The translations under genes were made by a program, and so were the position numbers. From Stutzerimonas stutzeri (lineage in GTDB: Bacteria > Pseudomonadota > Gammaproteobacteria > Pseudomonadales > Pseudomonadaceae): 64,000 nucleotides of DNA. The stretch covers positions 3,100,001-3,164,000 of the forward strand of contig NC_015740.1 in assembly GCF_000219605.1 (NCBI RefSeq), written 5' to 3'. Shown here piece after piece: positions 55,286 through 64,000 of the stretch. Each line of letters opens with the position of its first letter. Position 1 is the first letter of the stretch. The notes under the pieces were generated by a model. The model was not told where the DNA came from. It did no database searches and was given only the letters and a program-made list of their open reading frames with translations.

Positions 55286-56515
55286 TTGCCCAGCCTGAAC
55301 CTGCAGATTCTCATCGCGGCCTGCCTGGGTGTGGCCATCGGCTGGCTGACCGGTACGCTGCCGGCCGATGCGCCCGTACGCGAGGGCGTGCTCTATGCCA
55401 GCACCCTGGCCGGGAGCATCTTCATCGGCCTGCTGAAGATGGTGCTGATTCCGCTGATCTTCACCTCCATCGTCGTCGGTGTGGCCAACCTGCAGGCGCA
55501 TCACCAGGTGCATCGGGTGTGGGGCGGCGCGCTGGTCTACTTCACCCTCACCACCAGTGCGGCGATGCTGGTGGCGCTGGTCGCGGCGAACCTGTTCAAG
55601 CCGGGCGCGGGGCTGTCGCTGGACCTGTTCGCCGAGGCGATGAACGACTTCGAGGCGCGCCAGCTGACGCTGCCCGAGTTCTTCCTGCACTTCTTCGCCA
55701 ACCTGTTCCAGAATCCCTTCGCCGCGCTGGCCAACGGCAGCATCCTGGCCGTCGTGGTGTTCGCCATGTTCATCGGCATCGCCCTGGTGGCCGGGGGCGA
55801 CCGCTACCGCAATATCCTCGTGGTGCTGCAGGAATTTCTCGAGCTGATGATGCGTATCATCGGCTGGATCATGCGCCTGGCGCCGCTGGGCATCCTCGCC
55901 CTGCTGATCAAGCTGGTGGCCGAGCAGGATGTGGCGCTGCTCAGTGCGGTGGGCGGCTTTATCGTGCTGGTGTTCGCCACCACGCTGTTCCACGGCATCG
56001 TGGTGCTGCCGGGCATTCTCTTTCTCACGACCGGCAAGTCGCCGCTGTGGTTCTTCCGCGGCACCCGCGAGGCGCTGATCACGGCGTTCGCCACCAGCTC
56101 CAGCGCGGCGACGTTGCCGATCTCCCTGCGCTGCGCGGAGGACAACCTCAAGGTGCGACCCGGCATCGCCGGCTTCGTGCTGCCGCTGGGCGCAACCATG
56201 AACATGGACGGCACCGCACTCTACGAAGCGGCGGCTGCGCTGTTCGTCGCCAATCTGATGGGTATCGAGCTGAGCTTGGCGCAACAGGCGGTGGTGTTCT
56301 TCACCGCGATGATCGCCTCGACCGGCGCGCCGGGAATTCCCAGCGCCGGCATGGTGACCATGGTGATGGTGTTGCAGGCGGTCGGCCTGCCGGCCGAGGC
56401 CGTGGCGATCCTGCTGCCGATCGACCGCCTGCTGGATACCGTGCGCACGGCGGTCAACGTCGAGGGCGACATCATTGGCAGTGTGGTGGTGCAGCGTTTC
56501 GCCGACCGCGGCTAG
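55286..56515 (+). CDS. Dicarboxylate/amino acid:cation symporter (DAACS family)
   Basis: This 409-residue protein has about eight membrane helices. Its family motifs are SSSAATLPISL near residue 275 and NMDGTALYEAAAALF near 305, in the reentrant-loop region that binds sodium and substrate in GltPh-like transporters. It imports dicarboxylates, glutamate/aspartate or other acidic amino acids. The start is an unusual TTG at 55286, supported by GAGGAG nine bases upstream; no ATG gives a full first helix. Confidence 0.88.
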   Translation: MPSLNLQILIAACLGVAIGWLTGTLPADAPVREGVLYASTLAGSIFIGLLKMVLIPLIFTSIVVGVANLQAHHQVHRVWGGALVYFTLTTSAAMLVALVAANLFKPGAGLSLDLFAEAMNDFEARQLTLPEFFLHFFANLFQNPFAALANGSILAVVVFAMFIGIALVAGGDRYRNILVVLQEFLELMMRIIGWIMRLAPLGILALLIKLVAEQDVALLSAVGGFIVLVFATTLFHGIVVLPGILFLTTGKSPLWFFRGTREALITAFATSSSAATLPISLRCAEDNLKVRPGIAGFVLPLGATMNMDGTALYEAAAALFVANLMGIELSLAQQAVVFFTAMIASTGAPGIPSAGMVTMVMVLQAVGLPAEAVAILLPIDRLLDTVRTAVNVEGDIIGSVVVQRFADRG

Positions 56516-56591
56516 CAGGCTGTTGAAAAACTACCTGCGTTGCATCGCCTACGTTGTTCAAGAACCTCCCGAAGAAGAACCCCGCGCAACA

Positions 56592-56804
56592 TCAGGACGA
56601 CGACTCCTTGCGGGTCTTGGCGATCAGCTCCGGGTCGATGCCCCAGCATTCGTCCAGATACCAGTCCTCACCGAACATTTCCGCCGGATGCTGGGTGCGG
56701 CCCGCGCCGTTGCCACAGGCCATCGAAGTTGCCGGGCAATAGCGGTCGCAACCCCAGCACACACGTTCGGGGTGGGATGGTTCGAGGGGAAATTTCTTGG
56801 CCAT
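56592..56804 (-). CDS. DUF3079 cysteine-rich small protein
   Basis: This 70-residue protein has the motif RVCWGCDRYCPATSMACGNG with four cysteines, then RTQHPAEMFGEDW, matching DUF3079. The cysteines suggest a zinc or iron-sulfur site. Its function is unknown. An ATG at 56804 gives the typical MAKKFP start; upstream sequence in frame is not coding-like. Confidence 0.85.
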   Translation of the reverse strand: MAKKFPLEPSHPERVCWGCDRYCPATSMACGNGAGRTQHPAEMFGEDWYLDECWGIDPELIAKTRKESSS

Positions 56805-56991
56805 TGCGCGTGCCTTTCGGGCGTTGTTGCAGTGGCCACAGGCTAAGCCTCCTCGCCGCCGCCAGACTTGATCATGCTCAAGAACGACCGGTATCGGCGC
56901 ACAACAACTGTATGTCCATACAGATAGTGATTGCCTGAAGCGCCGTTTGTGCACATGCTTCGCGCCATCGACCGCTGCCGTCACAGCCTCC

Positions 56992-58932
56992 ATGCAACTC
57001 TATCTCTGCGAAAAGCCTTCCCAGGCCCGCGACATCGCCAAGGTGCTCGGCGCCAACCGGCGCGGCGACGGCTGCCTGCAGGGTGCCGGGGTGACGGTGA
57101 CCTGGTGCATCGGCCATCTGCTGGAGACCGCCCCGCCGGACGCCTATGACCCGCGCTACAAGCGCTGGGTGCTGGCCGACCTGCCGATCGTGCCGGAGCG
57201 CTGGAAGATGCTGGTCAAGCCAAAGACCGCCAGCCAGTTCAAGGCGGTCAAGCGCCTGCTCGGTGAATGCAGCGAGCTGGTGATCGCCACCGACGCCGAC
57301 CGCGAAGGCGAAATGATCGCCCGCGAGCTGGTCGAGCACTGCCGCTATCGCGGGCCGATCCGCCGGCTGTGGCTGTCGGCACTGGACGATGCCTCGATCC
57401 GCAAGGCGCTGGCCGCGCTCAAACCCGGCGCCGAGACTTTCAACCTCTACCACGCCGCCCTTGGACGCTCGCGCGCCGACTGGCTGATCGGCATGAACAT
57501 GAGCCGGCTGTTCACCCTGCTCGGCCGCCAGTCCGGCTACCGCGGCGTGCTGCCGGTGGGCCGCGTGCAGACGCCGACGCTGCGTCTGGTGGTGGACCGC
57601 GACCGCAGCATCGCCGATTTCATCCCGGTGCCGTTCTGGGCCATCGACGTGCAGCTGCTCGCCGATGGCGCCGCGTTCACCGCGCAGTGGCAGGCGCCGG
57701 ACGACCTTTGCGATGACCAGGGCCGCTGCCTCGATCAGGCTCGTGCGCAGCAGGCTGCGGACGCCATGCGCAACGCCGCCAGCGCTCGCCTGCTGAAGCT
57801 CAAGACCGAGCGGCAGCGCGAGGCGGCACCCTTGCCGTTCGATCTCGGCACGCTGCAGGAAGTCTGCTCGAAGAAGCTCGGCCTCGGCGCCCAGGAAACC
57901 CTCGACATCGCCCAGGCGCTGTACGAAACCCACAAGCTGATCACCTACCCGCGCAGCGATTGCGGCTACCTGCCGCTGAGCCAGCACGGCGAAGCGCGCG
58001 CGATTGTCGCTGCGCTGACTCAAGCCGACCCGACGCTCGCGGCGCTGCAGCCGCATCTGGACCTGTCGCGCCGCTCGCGGGCCTGGAACGACGCCAAGGT
58101 CGGCGCCCACCACGGCATCATCCCAACCGCCGCCGCGCGTGGTCTGGAACGCCTGGCCGGGCGCCCGCGTGCGGTGTATGAGCTGATCCGCGCGCGCTAC
58201 CTGGCGCAGTTCCTGCCCAACCATGAGTACGACCGCACCCAGGCCGACTTCGACTGCGCCGGCCAGGCGCTGCGCGCGGTGGGCAAGCGCGTCGTCGAAC
58301 CGGGCTGGAAACGCGCCATGCCCGAAGCACTGGCGCCGGCACGGGGCAATCGCGAGGAACATGCGCCGCAAAGCCTGCCAGCCCTGCAACAGGGCGGGGA
58401 TTACGCGGTGGGCGAGATCACACTCAAGGACCAGCAGACACAACCGCCGAAGCCCTTCACCGAAGGCGACCTGATCAAGGCAATGAAGAACGTCGCCAAG
58501 CTGGTGGACGACCCGCGGCTGAAGCAGAAACTCAAGGACACCACCGGCATCGGCACCGAGGCGACCCGCGCCGGGATCATCCAGGGCCTGCTCGACCGCG
58601 GCTATCTGGTTCGCCAGGGCAAGGCGCTGGCGGCGACACCGGCGGCGTTCAGCCTAATCGACGCCGTGCCGCGGCCGATCGCCGACCCAGGTACCACGGC
58701 GATCTGGGAGCAGGCGCTGGACATGGTGCAGAGCGGCGAAATGCCGTTGGAGGAATTCGTCGCCAAGCAATCGGCATGGATGAGCAAGCTGGTCGAACGC
58801 TGCGCCGGGCTGCGCATGACCATCAGTGGCCCACCGGTGGCCGCCGGCCGAGGCGGCAAACCGTGGAAGAAGAAACGCAGCGCCTCGCCGCGCAAAACGG
58901 CGTGGCGACGCAAGCCGGCCACCGCAGACTGA
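56992..58932 (+). CDS. topB: DNA topoisomerase III
   Basis: This 646-residue type IA topoisomerase has a Toprim domain (EKPSQARDIAKVLGA at the N-terminus and VIATDADREGEMIARE near residue 100). The catalytic tyrosine is Tyr319 in LITYPRSDCGYLP, and the GTEATRAGIIQGLLDRGY motif lies near 520. The basic C-terminal tail (KPWKKKRSASPRK) likely binds DNA; no zinc finger is seen. It relaxes and decatenates single-stranded regions, for example during replication. The ATG at 56992 gives the conserved start. Confidence 0.95.
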   Translation: MQLYLCEKPSQARDIAKVLGANRRGDGCLQGAGVTVTWCIGHLLETAPPDAYDPRYKRWVLADLPIVPERWKMLVKPKTASQFKAVKRLLGECSELVIATDADREGEMIARELVEHCRYRGPIRRLWLSALDDASIRKALAALKPGAETFNLYHAALGRSRADWLIGMNMSRLFTLLGRQSGYRGVLPVGRVQTPTLRLVVDRDRSIADFIPVPFWAIDVQLLADGAAFTAQWQAPDDLCDDQGRCLDQARAQQAADAMRNAASARLLKLKTERQREAAPLPFDLGTLQEVCSKKLGLGAQETLDIAQALYETHKLITYPRSDCGYLPLSQHGEARAIVAALTQADPTLAALQPHLDLSRRSRAWNDAKVGAHHGIIPTAAARGLERLAGRPRAVYELIRARYLAQFLPNHEYDRTQADFDCAGQALRAVGKRVVEPGWKRAMPEALAPARGNREEHAPQSLPALQQGGDYAVGEITLKDQQTQPPKPFTEGDLIKAMKNVAKLVDDPRLKQKLKDTTGIGTEATRAGIIQGLLDRGYLVRQGKALAATPAAFSLIDAVPRPIADPGTTAIWEQALDMVQSGEMPLEEFVAKQSAWMSKLVERCAGLRMTISGPPVAAGRGGKPWKKKRSASPRKTAWRRKPATAD

Positions 58933-59035
58933 GCAGCTGCTAGCGCGTCATTCAGTCCTTGTGCAGTTGGGGTGACGCTGGAGCGGTTTAGATCGGGAGT
59001 GCCTTCGCCAAGCCAGACCGATACAAGCAGCCGCG

Positions 59036-59512
59036 CTAGTGAACCTCCAGCACGTCGTAGCACTGCGGCTGCCCATTGACCTGCAATTGCACCTCATCGC
59101 CCACCTGACGCCCAAGCAGGCCTTGGCCGAGCGGTGATCGCGGCGAGATCACCAGGATCTCCCGCCCGTCATGCTGCAGCTTCAACCCCGCCGCATCCGG
59201 ACCGAGAAAGAACCAGCGCTCGGCGCCGTCGTGATCCAGGCAGAGCAGCGCACCGACCCGCACCCTGCCATCGGAGCTGACGCCTGGCAGCAGGTTGCGA
59301 TAAGCGGCAAGCGCCGTCTCGATCTCGTGCAGGCGTCGTCGTTGCCCGTCGGCAAGATAGGCCGCCTCCAGGCCGCGGGTGTCGTACTTGTTCTCGGCCT
59401 TGCTCTCGGCATGGGTGGCGGCCTCGTGGGTCGCGGCCAGTACCGCCTTGGCCACCTCGCGGTCGGCTTCAAGGGTGGCGATGATCTGCTGTTGAAGGGC
59501 GCTCTTGTTCAT
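59036..59512 (-). CDS. GreA/GreB-family transcription elongation factor-like protein
   Basis: This 158-residue protein has a predicted coiled coil at residues 20-75 (ENKYDTRGLEAAYLADGQ) and a GreA-like C-terminal domain (SPLGQGLLGRQVGDEVQL). Gre factors stimulate RNA cleavage by stalled RNA polymerase. This is a divergent family member; the acidic coiled-coil tip is not clearly conserved, so the cleavage role is uncertain. Its start codon overlaps the stop of the hydrolase gene on the same strand. Confidence 0.83.
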   Translation of the reverse strand: MNKSALQQQIIATLEADREVAKAVLAATHEAATHAESKAENKYDTRGLEAAYLADGQRRRLHEIETALAAYRNLLPGVSSDGRVRVGALLCLDHDGAERWFFLGPDAAGLKLQHDGREILVISPRSPLGQGLLGRQVGDEVQLQVNGQPQCYDVLEVH

Positions 59513-60465
59513 GGGCGAGGCTTATAGCCCGCCGACGCGCCGAAGGGAATGGCTCCGTCAACCGCCGGAACCGCGCCGGGCTCGATCACTTCGTCGGCGA
59601 GCCAGGGATTGCGGCCCTCGGCGATCCATTCCAGCGACTCGCGCCAGAAGCCATTGCGATGCCGGTCGTGGAACAGGCCGAAATGACCGATGTGCTCGAA
59701 GCCCATCGCGCGAGGATTGAGCTGCACCAGCTGGCGCGGGCTGTTGCGGAAATAGCCGAGCCCGCGGCGCATGGCCGCCGGGGTCGCGAATTCATCGTCG
59801 CTGGTGCTTACCGCCAGGATTGGCGCTCGAACCGCACCGAAACGGCTGAACAGCAGCGGATGTTCTTCCCGGGGATAGCTGTCTTCCAGTCGCGCACCGC
59901 GCTGGGACCACTCCAGCGCGACACCGGCCGGCAGGTCTTCCAGCCAGCCAAGGCGGCGACCGGGAAAGTAGCCGACCAGGCGGGTCATCGCCGGCATCAA
60001 CAGGTGCCACTTCGCGTACATCTGCAGGCGCCGCTTGGCGGCGTAGTCGCGCCAGTAGGCGTACTGCCCGGCGACGTTGAGGTAACGGTCCACCTCGCTG
60101 GCCGTCTCGGCGAAGCCCGGCATGAAGCCGCCGGCGCTGTGCCCCACGGCCACCAGCAGTCCGTGCGGCTCGCGCTCACGCATGAAGCGCACCGCAGCAT
60201 CGAAGTCGTACTCGCCCCAGTCGCGCCAGCGCATCTTCATGCTGCGCAGGCGCTGCGGCCTCGACCCGCCGATGCCGCGAAAGTCGTAGGTCAGTGCGGC
60301 AAAACCGTGCTCGGTAAGAAAGTTCGCGTAGCGTACGTAATAGCGCGACAGCACACCGGTGGCGCAACTGATGATCACCGCGCCGCGCTCGGCACCGGCA
60401 GGCCGCCAGAGCTGTGCCGCGAGGGTGAAGCCGTCCGTGCAGTGCAGGGCAACGGATTCAGGCAT
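59509..60465 (-). CDS. Alpha/beta hydrolase, serine aminopeptidase-like
   Basis: This 318-residue protein has an alpha/beta hydrolase core with the nucleophile motif VGHSAGGFMP near residue 105. An early FAALTYDFRGIGGS strand-loop and a C-terminal HIGHFGLFHDRHR carry the likely catalytic His. It matches a Pseudomonas group of esterase-like proteins with unknown substrate. It lies upstream of the Gre-like gene with a four-base overlap. Confidence 0.82.
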   Translation of the reverse strand: MPESVALHCTDGFTLAAQLWRPAGAERGAVIISCATGVLSRYYVRYANFLTEHGFAALTYDFRGIGGSRPQRLRSMKMRWRDWGEYDFDAAVRFMREREPHGLLVAVGHSAGGFMPGFAETASEVDRYLNVAGQYAYWRDYAAKRRLQMYAKWHLLMPAMTRLVGYFPGRRLGWLEDLPAGVALEWSQRGARLEDSYPREEHPLLFSRFGAVRAPILAVSTSDDEFATPAAMRRGLGYFRNSPRQLVQLNPRAMGFEHIGHFGLFHDRHRNGFWRESLEWIAEGRNPWLADEVIEPGAVPAVDGAIPFGASAGYKPRP

Positions 60466-60706
60466 GGCAAGGACCTTTCGAATTGTTGTGCAGCCACCTT
60501 GCCCGGCGCCGCGGATTTTTGCCATAACCTGCCGGCACCTTGTACCGGGCTGGCAGTCTGTTATTACGGCCGCAGCCCCCCTGTGACGGCACGGCCGCCC
60601 GCCTCGCACGGGCACTCGCGATGACTGTTCCCATGATTTTTGCTGCCCCGACGCCGACGCCGGCGCCGATGCGCCGTGGCGTCCTGGCGGATCGGAGAAG
60701 AAGTAC

Positions 60707-62554
60707 ATGACCGGCGAACAGCTGATCGTCTTTGGTGTGCTGGCGGCGACGCTGGTGCTGTTTGTCTGGAATCGCTGGCGCTACGACCTGGTCGCCCTCG
60801 CGGCATTGCTGGCCTGCGCGCTGACCGGCGTGGTGCCGGCAGAGGAGGTATTCGCCGGCCTGGGGCATCCGGCGGTGATTTCCGTGGCCGCGGTACTGGT
60901 GCTCAGCCGCGGCCTGCTCAATGCCGGCGTGGTGGACAGTGTGGCGCGCCGGCTGATGCAGGTCGGCGAGCGGCCCTGGGCGCACGTGGCGGCGCTCACC
61001 GGGATCGTCGCGCTGAGCTCGGGCTTCATGAACAACGTCGGCGCGCTGGCGCTGTTCATGCCGGTGGCGATCTGGATGTCGCGTCAGAGCGGCCGTTCGC
61101 CATCCTACCTGTTGATGCCGCTGGCATTCGGCTCGCTGCTCGGCGGCACCCTGACGCTGATCGGCACGCCGCCCAACCTGATCATCGCCGGCTATCGCGC
61201 CGAAGCCGGCGAGGCGCCGTTCGGCATGTTCGCCTTTTTGCCGGTGGGCGCGGCGGTGACGGTGGCCGGCGTGCTGTTCATCGCCCTGCTCGGCTGGCGA
61301 CTGGTGCCCCGGCGCCAGGAGCAGGAAGGCAACGGTGATCTGTTCGAGATCAGCGCCTACCTCACCGAAGTTCGCGTGCCGGAGGACTGCAAGTACGCCG
61401 GGCGCACGCTGCACGCGCTGATCGGCGCGGTGCAGGATGAAGCCGATGTGCAGGTCATCGCGCTGATTCGCGGCGACGAGCGCCAGCGCATGCCGTCGAC
61501 CTACGAGGTGCTGCGCGAAGGCGACATCCTGCTGGTGGAGGCCGACTCCGACAGTCTGAAGGCGCTGCTGGATGTCACCGGCGTCGAGCTGGCGGCCGAT
61601 GTCGAGGAGCAGGAGAACAAGGCCCATGACGAGCAGGAGGCCGCTGAGCAGGCCGTCGAGCAAGAGAAGGCCGAGAAGAACCACAAGAGCCGGCACGGCG
61701 AACTGACCCTGGCCGAGGCCATCGTCTCGCCGGGTTCCATGCTGGTGGGCACCAGCGCCAGCGGCCTCGACCTGCGCGAGCGCCACGGCGTCAACGTGCT
61801 GGCCGTGGCCCGCCAGGGCCAGCGCTTGCGTCAGCGCCTGGGCGAGATTCGCTTCGCCGCCGGTGACATCCTCCTGCTGCAGGCCCGCGAGGATGCCCTG
61901 CAGTCGAGCCTGAACAGCCTGGGCTGCCTGCCGCTGGCGTCGCGCGGACTGAGCATCACCACCCCGCGCAACGTGATGCTCGCCAGTGCCATCTTCGCCA
62001 TCACCCTGGCCAGCATCGCCTTCGGCCTGCTGCCGGCCGCCACCGCACTGGTTACCGGCGCGCTGGTGATGATCCTGGTCGGGCTGATTCCGCTGGGGCG
62101 CATCTACGAGAGCATCGACATGCCGGTGATCGTGCTGGTGGCAGCGATGCTGCCGGTGGGCCAGGCGCTGGAAACCACGGGCGGCTCGCAACTGATCGCC
62201 GATGCCCTGCTGGAGCTGGGGCAGTCGTTGCCGGCGGCGGCAACCCTGGCGCAGCTGATGGTGGCGGTGATGCTGATCTCCAACGTGGTCAACAATGCCG
62301 CCGCTGCGGTGCTCGCGGCGCCGGTGGCGATCAGCCTGGCGCGCGGCATGGACGCCTCGGTCGACCCCTTCCTGATGGCGGTGGCGATCGGTGCCTCCTG
62401 CGCCTTCCTGACCCCCATCGGCCACCAGTCCAACACCCTGGTGATGGCGCCCGGCGGCTACCGTTTCGGCGACTACTGGCGGCTGGGACTGCCATTGTCG
62501 ATTCTGGTGGTGCTTTGCGCGGTGCCGGCGATTCTCTGGATCTGGCCACTCTGA
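60707..62554 (+). CDS. SLC13/DASS-type transporter with two RCK_C (TrkA-C) domains
   Basis: This 615-residue protein has membrane halves flanking a cytoplasmic insert. The first half ends with GGTLTLIGTPPNLIIAG, a SLC13/ArsB-type motif, and the last has SNVVNNAAAAVLAAPVA and TPIGHQSNTLVMAPGGY. Between them are two TrkA-C-like domains (about 215-300 and 335-410) joined by a long charged linker rich in Glu, Gln and Lys (about 303-330). It likely moves sulfate, dicarboxylate or another anion, regulated by ligand binding to the insert. The start follows AGAAG at the expected distance. Confidence 0.86.
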   Translation: MTGEQLIVFGVLAATLVLFVWNRWRYDLVALAALLACALTGVVPAEEVFAGLGHPAVISVAAVLVLSRGLLNAGVVDSVARRLMQVGERPWAHVAALTGIVALSSGFMNNVGALALFMPVAIWMSRQSGRSPSYLLMPLAFGSLLGGTLTLIGTPPNLIIAGYRAEAGEAPFGMFAFLPVGAAVTVAGVLFIALLGWRLVPRRQEQEGNGDLFEISAYLTEVRVPEDCKYAGRTLHALIGAVQDEADVQVIALIRGDERQRMPSTYEVLREGDILLVEADSDSLKALLDVTGVELAADVEEQENKAHDEQEAAEQAVEQEKAEKNHKSRHGELTLAEAIVSPGSMLVGTSASGLDLRERHGVNVLAVARQGQRLRQRLGEIRFAAGDILLLQAREDALQSSLNSLGCLPLASRGLSITTPRNVMLASAIFAITLASIAFGLLPAATALVTGALVMILVGLIPLGRIYESIDMPVIVLVAAMLPVGQALETTGGSQLIADALLELGQSLPAAATLAQLMVAVMLISNVVNNAAAAVLAAPVAISLARGMDASVDPFLMAVAIGASCAFLTPIGHQSNTLVMAPGGYRFGDYWRLGLPLSILVVLCAVPAILWIWPL

Positions 62555-62596
62555 ACCGCAATGGCGGCACCGGACGGTGCCGTTGCAGCTCGCGGG

Positions 62597-64000
62597 TCAG
62601 CCGGCCTTGAAGCGGCTGACGTTGTCCAGCAGGGTGCCGGCCAGTTCGCTCAGGCGGCTGGCGGTGTGGTGGTTGCTGCCCACCGCCTCGCCGTTTTCCT
62701 CGGCCATGCGGGCGATGGTGGTCACCTTCTGGGCAATCTCGGCGGAAGCCGCGCTCTGCTCGCGCAACGCGTTGGAAATCTCCGCCACGGTGAACAGGAC
62801 CTGATTGGCCGCCTCGCGGATGCCGCCCATGGCTTCGCCGGCGCGCTGGGCCCGGGCGACGCCCTCGTTGACCTTGGCCACGCCCTGCTCCATGCCCTGC
62901 ACCGCCCCTTCGGTGCCTTCCTGAATGGCCGCGACCATCTGTGCGATCTCCTTGGTGGAGTTGGCGGTGCGTTCGGCCAGCTTGCGCACCTCATCGGCCA
63001 CCACGGCGAAACCTCGGCCCTGGTCGCCGGCACGGGCAGCTTCGATCGCCGCATTGAGCGCCAGCAGGTTGGTCTGCGCGGCGATGTCGCCGATCACCCC
63101 GACGATCGCGGAAATCTGCCCGGAGCGCTCGCCGAGCTCCGCGACCGTACGCGCCGAATCACTCACCGAGACGGCGATCTGGCTGATCTCCTCGACCACT
63201 GCGGCAACGATCTCGCCGCCCTGGCGCGACAGCTCGCCGGAACGATGCGCCAGCGCGTCGGCCTCGCCGGCATTGCGCGCGATACTCTCGATGCCGACCG
63301 TCATCTGCTCCACCGCCGCGGCCATGCTCGATGCCGCATCGCTCTGGCACTGGGATGCCACATGAATCTGCCCCGAGGCGGTCGCCAGGCTGCGCGCGGA
63401 ATCGGCCACATGGTCGGAGTTGCTCTTGATGCTGCCGATCAGCGCGCGCATGGCGCCGGCCATGTCGTTGAAACTGCCGGCCACGTAACGCAGCTCGTCG
63501 CGTGCCGCCAGCTCGATTGTGGCGGTGAGATCGCCGGCGGCGAGGCGTTCGCTGCCCTCGCGCAGGCTGCGGATGCTGGTCATTACCGACAGGTAGGCGC
63601 CCACCGACAGGTAGCCGATCACCGCCAGCACCACCAGCAGCACGGCGAGGTTGCCGTGCAGCATTTGCCGGGCGTCATCGATGCGCTGTTGCAGCAGCTG
63701 ATCCAGGTTCGGCAGCAGCACGTCGTACATCTGCGTGTAGGCAATGCCGATCGCCTCGGTGGTCATGTCGAAGAACTGCGCGGATGAGGTGCTGGTGAAA
63801 TCGCCGCGCAGCACCATGCCCTGCACCACCCGGTCGACCGCCTCGCCACGCTCGCGCAGCGTCGCCATTGCCCGCTGGAGCTGTACTTGCAGCTCCGGAC
63901 GCTGAGCGATGACCTTCTCCATGCTGCGTTCCATCTCCACCGTGGCCGAGCGGATTTCCTCGGTGATGACGATCAGCGCGGTACGCTGCTCGTCGCTGAT
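62597..64000 (-). CDS. Methyl-accepting chemotaxis protein, N-terminus outside the window
   Basis: This reads 467 residues to the right edge, where the gene continues. A four-helix ligand-binding region, a membrane helix ([20 protein letters not shown]), a HAMP domain ([22 protein letters not shown], about residue 140 of the visible part) and a cytoplasmic signalling domain are seen. The tip carries [21 protein letters not shown]. No C-terminal pentapeptide for CheR docking is present. Its ligand is unknown. A GTG at 63938-63940 could look like a start, but the open frame continues, so it is internal. Confidence 0.92.
   Translation of the reverse strand: MSDEQRTALIVITEEIRSATVEMERSMEKVIAQRPELQVQLQRAMATLRERGEAVDRVVQGMVLRGDFTSTSSAQFFDMTTEAIGIAYTQMYDVLLPNLDQLLQQRIDDARQMLHGNLAVLLVVLAVIGYLSVGAYLSVMTSIRSLREGSERLAAGDLTATIELAARDELRYVAGSFNDMAGAMRALIGSIKSNSDHVADSARSLATASGQIHVASQCQSDAASSMAAAVEQMTVGIESIARNAGEADALAHRSGELSRQGGEIVAAVVEEISQIAVSVSDSARTVAELGERSGQISAIVGVIGDIAAQTNLLALNAAIEAARAGDQGRGFAVVADEVRKLAERTANSTKEIAQMVAAIQEGTEGAVQGMEQGVAKVNEGVARAQRAGEAMGGIREAANQVLFTVAEISNALREQSAASAEIAQKVTTIARMAEENGEAVGSNHHTASRLSELAGTLLDNVSRFKAG

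Noticed and set aside
56523..56561. Imperfect inverted repeat TTGAAAAAC/GTTGTTCAA after the symporter gene
   Set aside because: It resembles ends of common short repeats, but the arms are short and imperfect and there is no T-tract. Not enough to call a terminator or insertion sequence end.
60458..62425. 655-codon minus-strand frame opposite the SLC13-like transporter
   Set aside because: His/Gln/Arg-rich translation without membrane segments or domain; antisense of a clear transporter.

Overview
The window is a 64 kb chromosomal segment of a GC-rich gammaproteobacterium. Gene content points to Pseudomonadaceae, most likely the P. stutzeri group: trpI divergent from trpBA, an OprB-type porin, paired LysR regulators with detoxification enzymes, hybrid kinases beside a KaiC-like ATPase, FkbH/MBOAT and glf/galE surface-glycan genes, a PQQ alcohol dehydrogenase and an acetoin/2,3-butanediol cluster. 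This assignment is inference from gene content; no rRNA or tRNA gene was recognised.

Layout. 1-2932: end of an acetoin/2,3-butanediol catabolic operon (butanediol dehydrogenase tail, E1 beta, free-standing lipoyl domain, separate E2 catalytic domain, lipoate ligase-like protein). 3130-6886: a visibly more AT-rich stretch with a quinohemoprotein alcohol dehydrogenase, then an OprB porin. 7073-12600: a transporter, an exported SDR and GST/VOC enzymes, each enzyme set facing a LysR regulator. 12656-15366: two small envelope proteins and a SulP anion transporter. 15746-20516: a tight four-gene operon (MBOAT acyltransferase, FkbH-like HAD enzyme, acyl carrier protein, SGNH-like membrane protein) behind a sequence resembling an AlgU/sigma-22 promoter. 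20780-21687: an rmlD gene broken by one missing base. 22175-30909: LysE exporter, hybrid histidine kinase, SDR, ABC1-family kinase, then a KaiC-like ATPase and a second hybrid kinase that carries a frameshift. 30946-38094: a galactofuranose module, with galE divergent from glycosyltransferase-glf-glycosidase-ABC exporter-KTSC. 38171-41879: a DUF3060 protein, then trpI divergent from trpBA with a strong terminator. 42264-47110: a nucleobase-like uptake and processing operon (2OG-Fe(II) oxygenase, hydrolase, THI5-type ABC transporter, deaminase). 47233-49358: SDR, carboxymuconolactone decarboxylase-like protein and an AraC regulator. 49558-53276: a nucleoside-type ABC transporter behind a good sigma-54 promoter candidate. 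53386-53874: a complex palindromic repeat element. 53966-64000: SIMPL, DUF1992, a dicarboxylate/amino-acid symporter, DUF3079, topoisomerase III, a Gre-family factor, a hydrolase, an SLC13-type transporter and a truncated chemotaxis receptor.

The most interesting parts are the MBOAT-FkbH-ACP-SGNH operon, which may transfer a glyceryl or similar C3 acyl group onto a surface glycan, and the Galf module. Next come the 489-bp palindromic element, the PQQ dehydrogenase lacking the vicinal cysteine pair, and the split E2 with an Asn in place of the usual active-site Asp. Two single-base frameshifts (rmlD and a hybrid kinase) may be real mutations or assembly errors.
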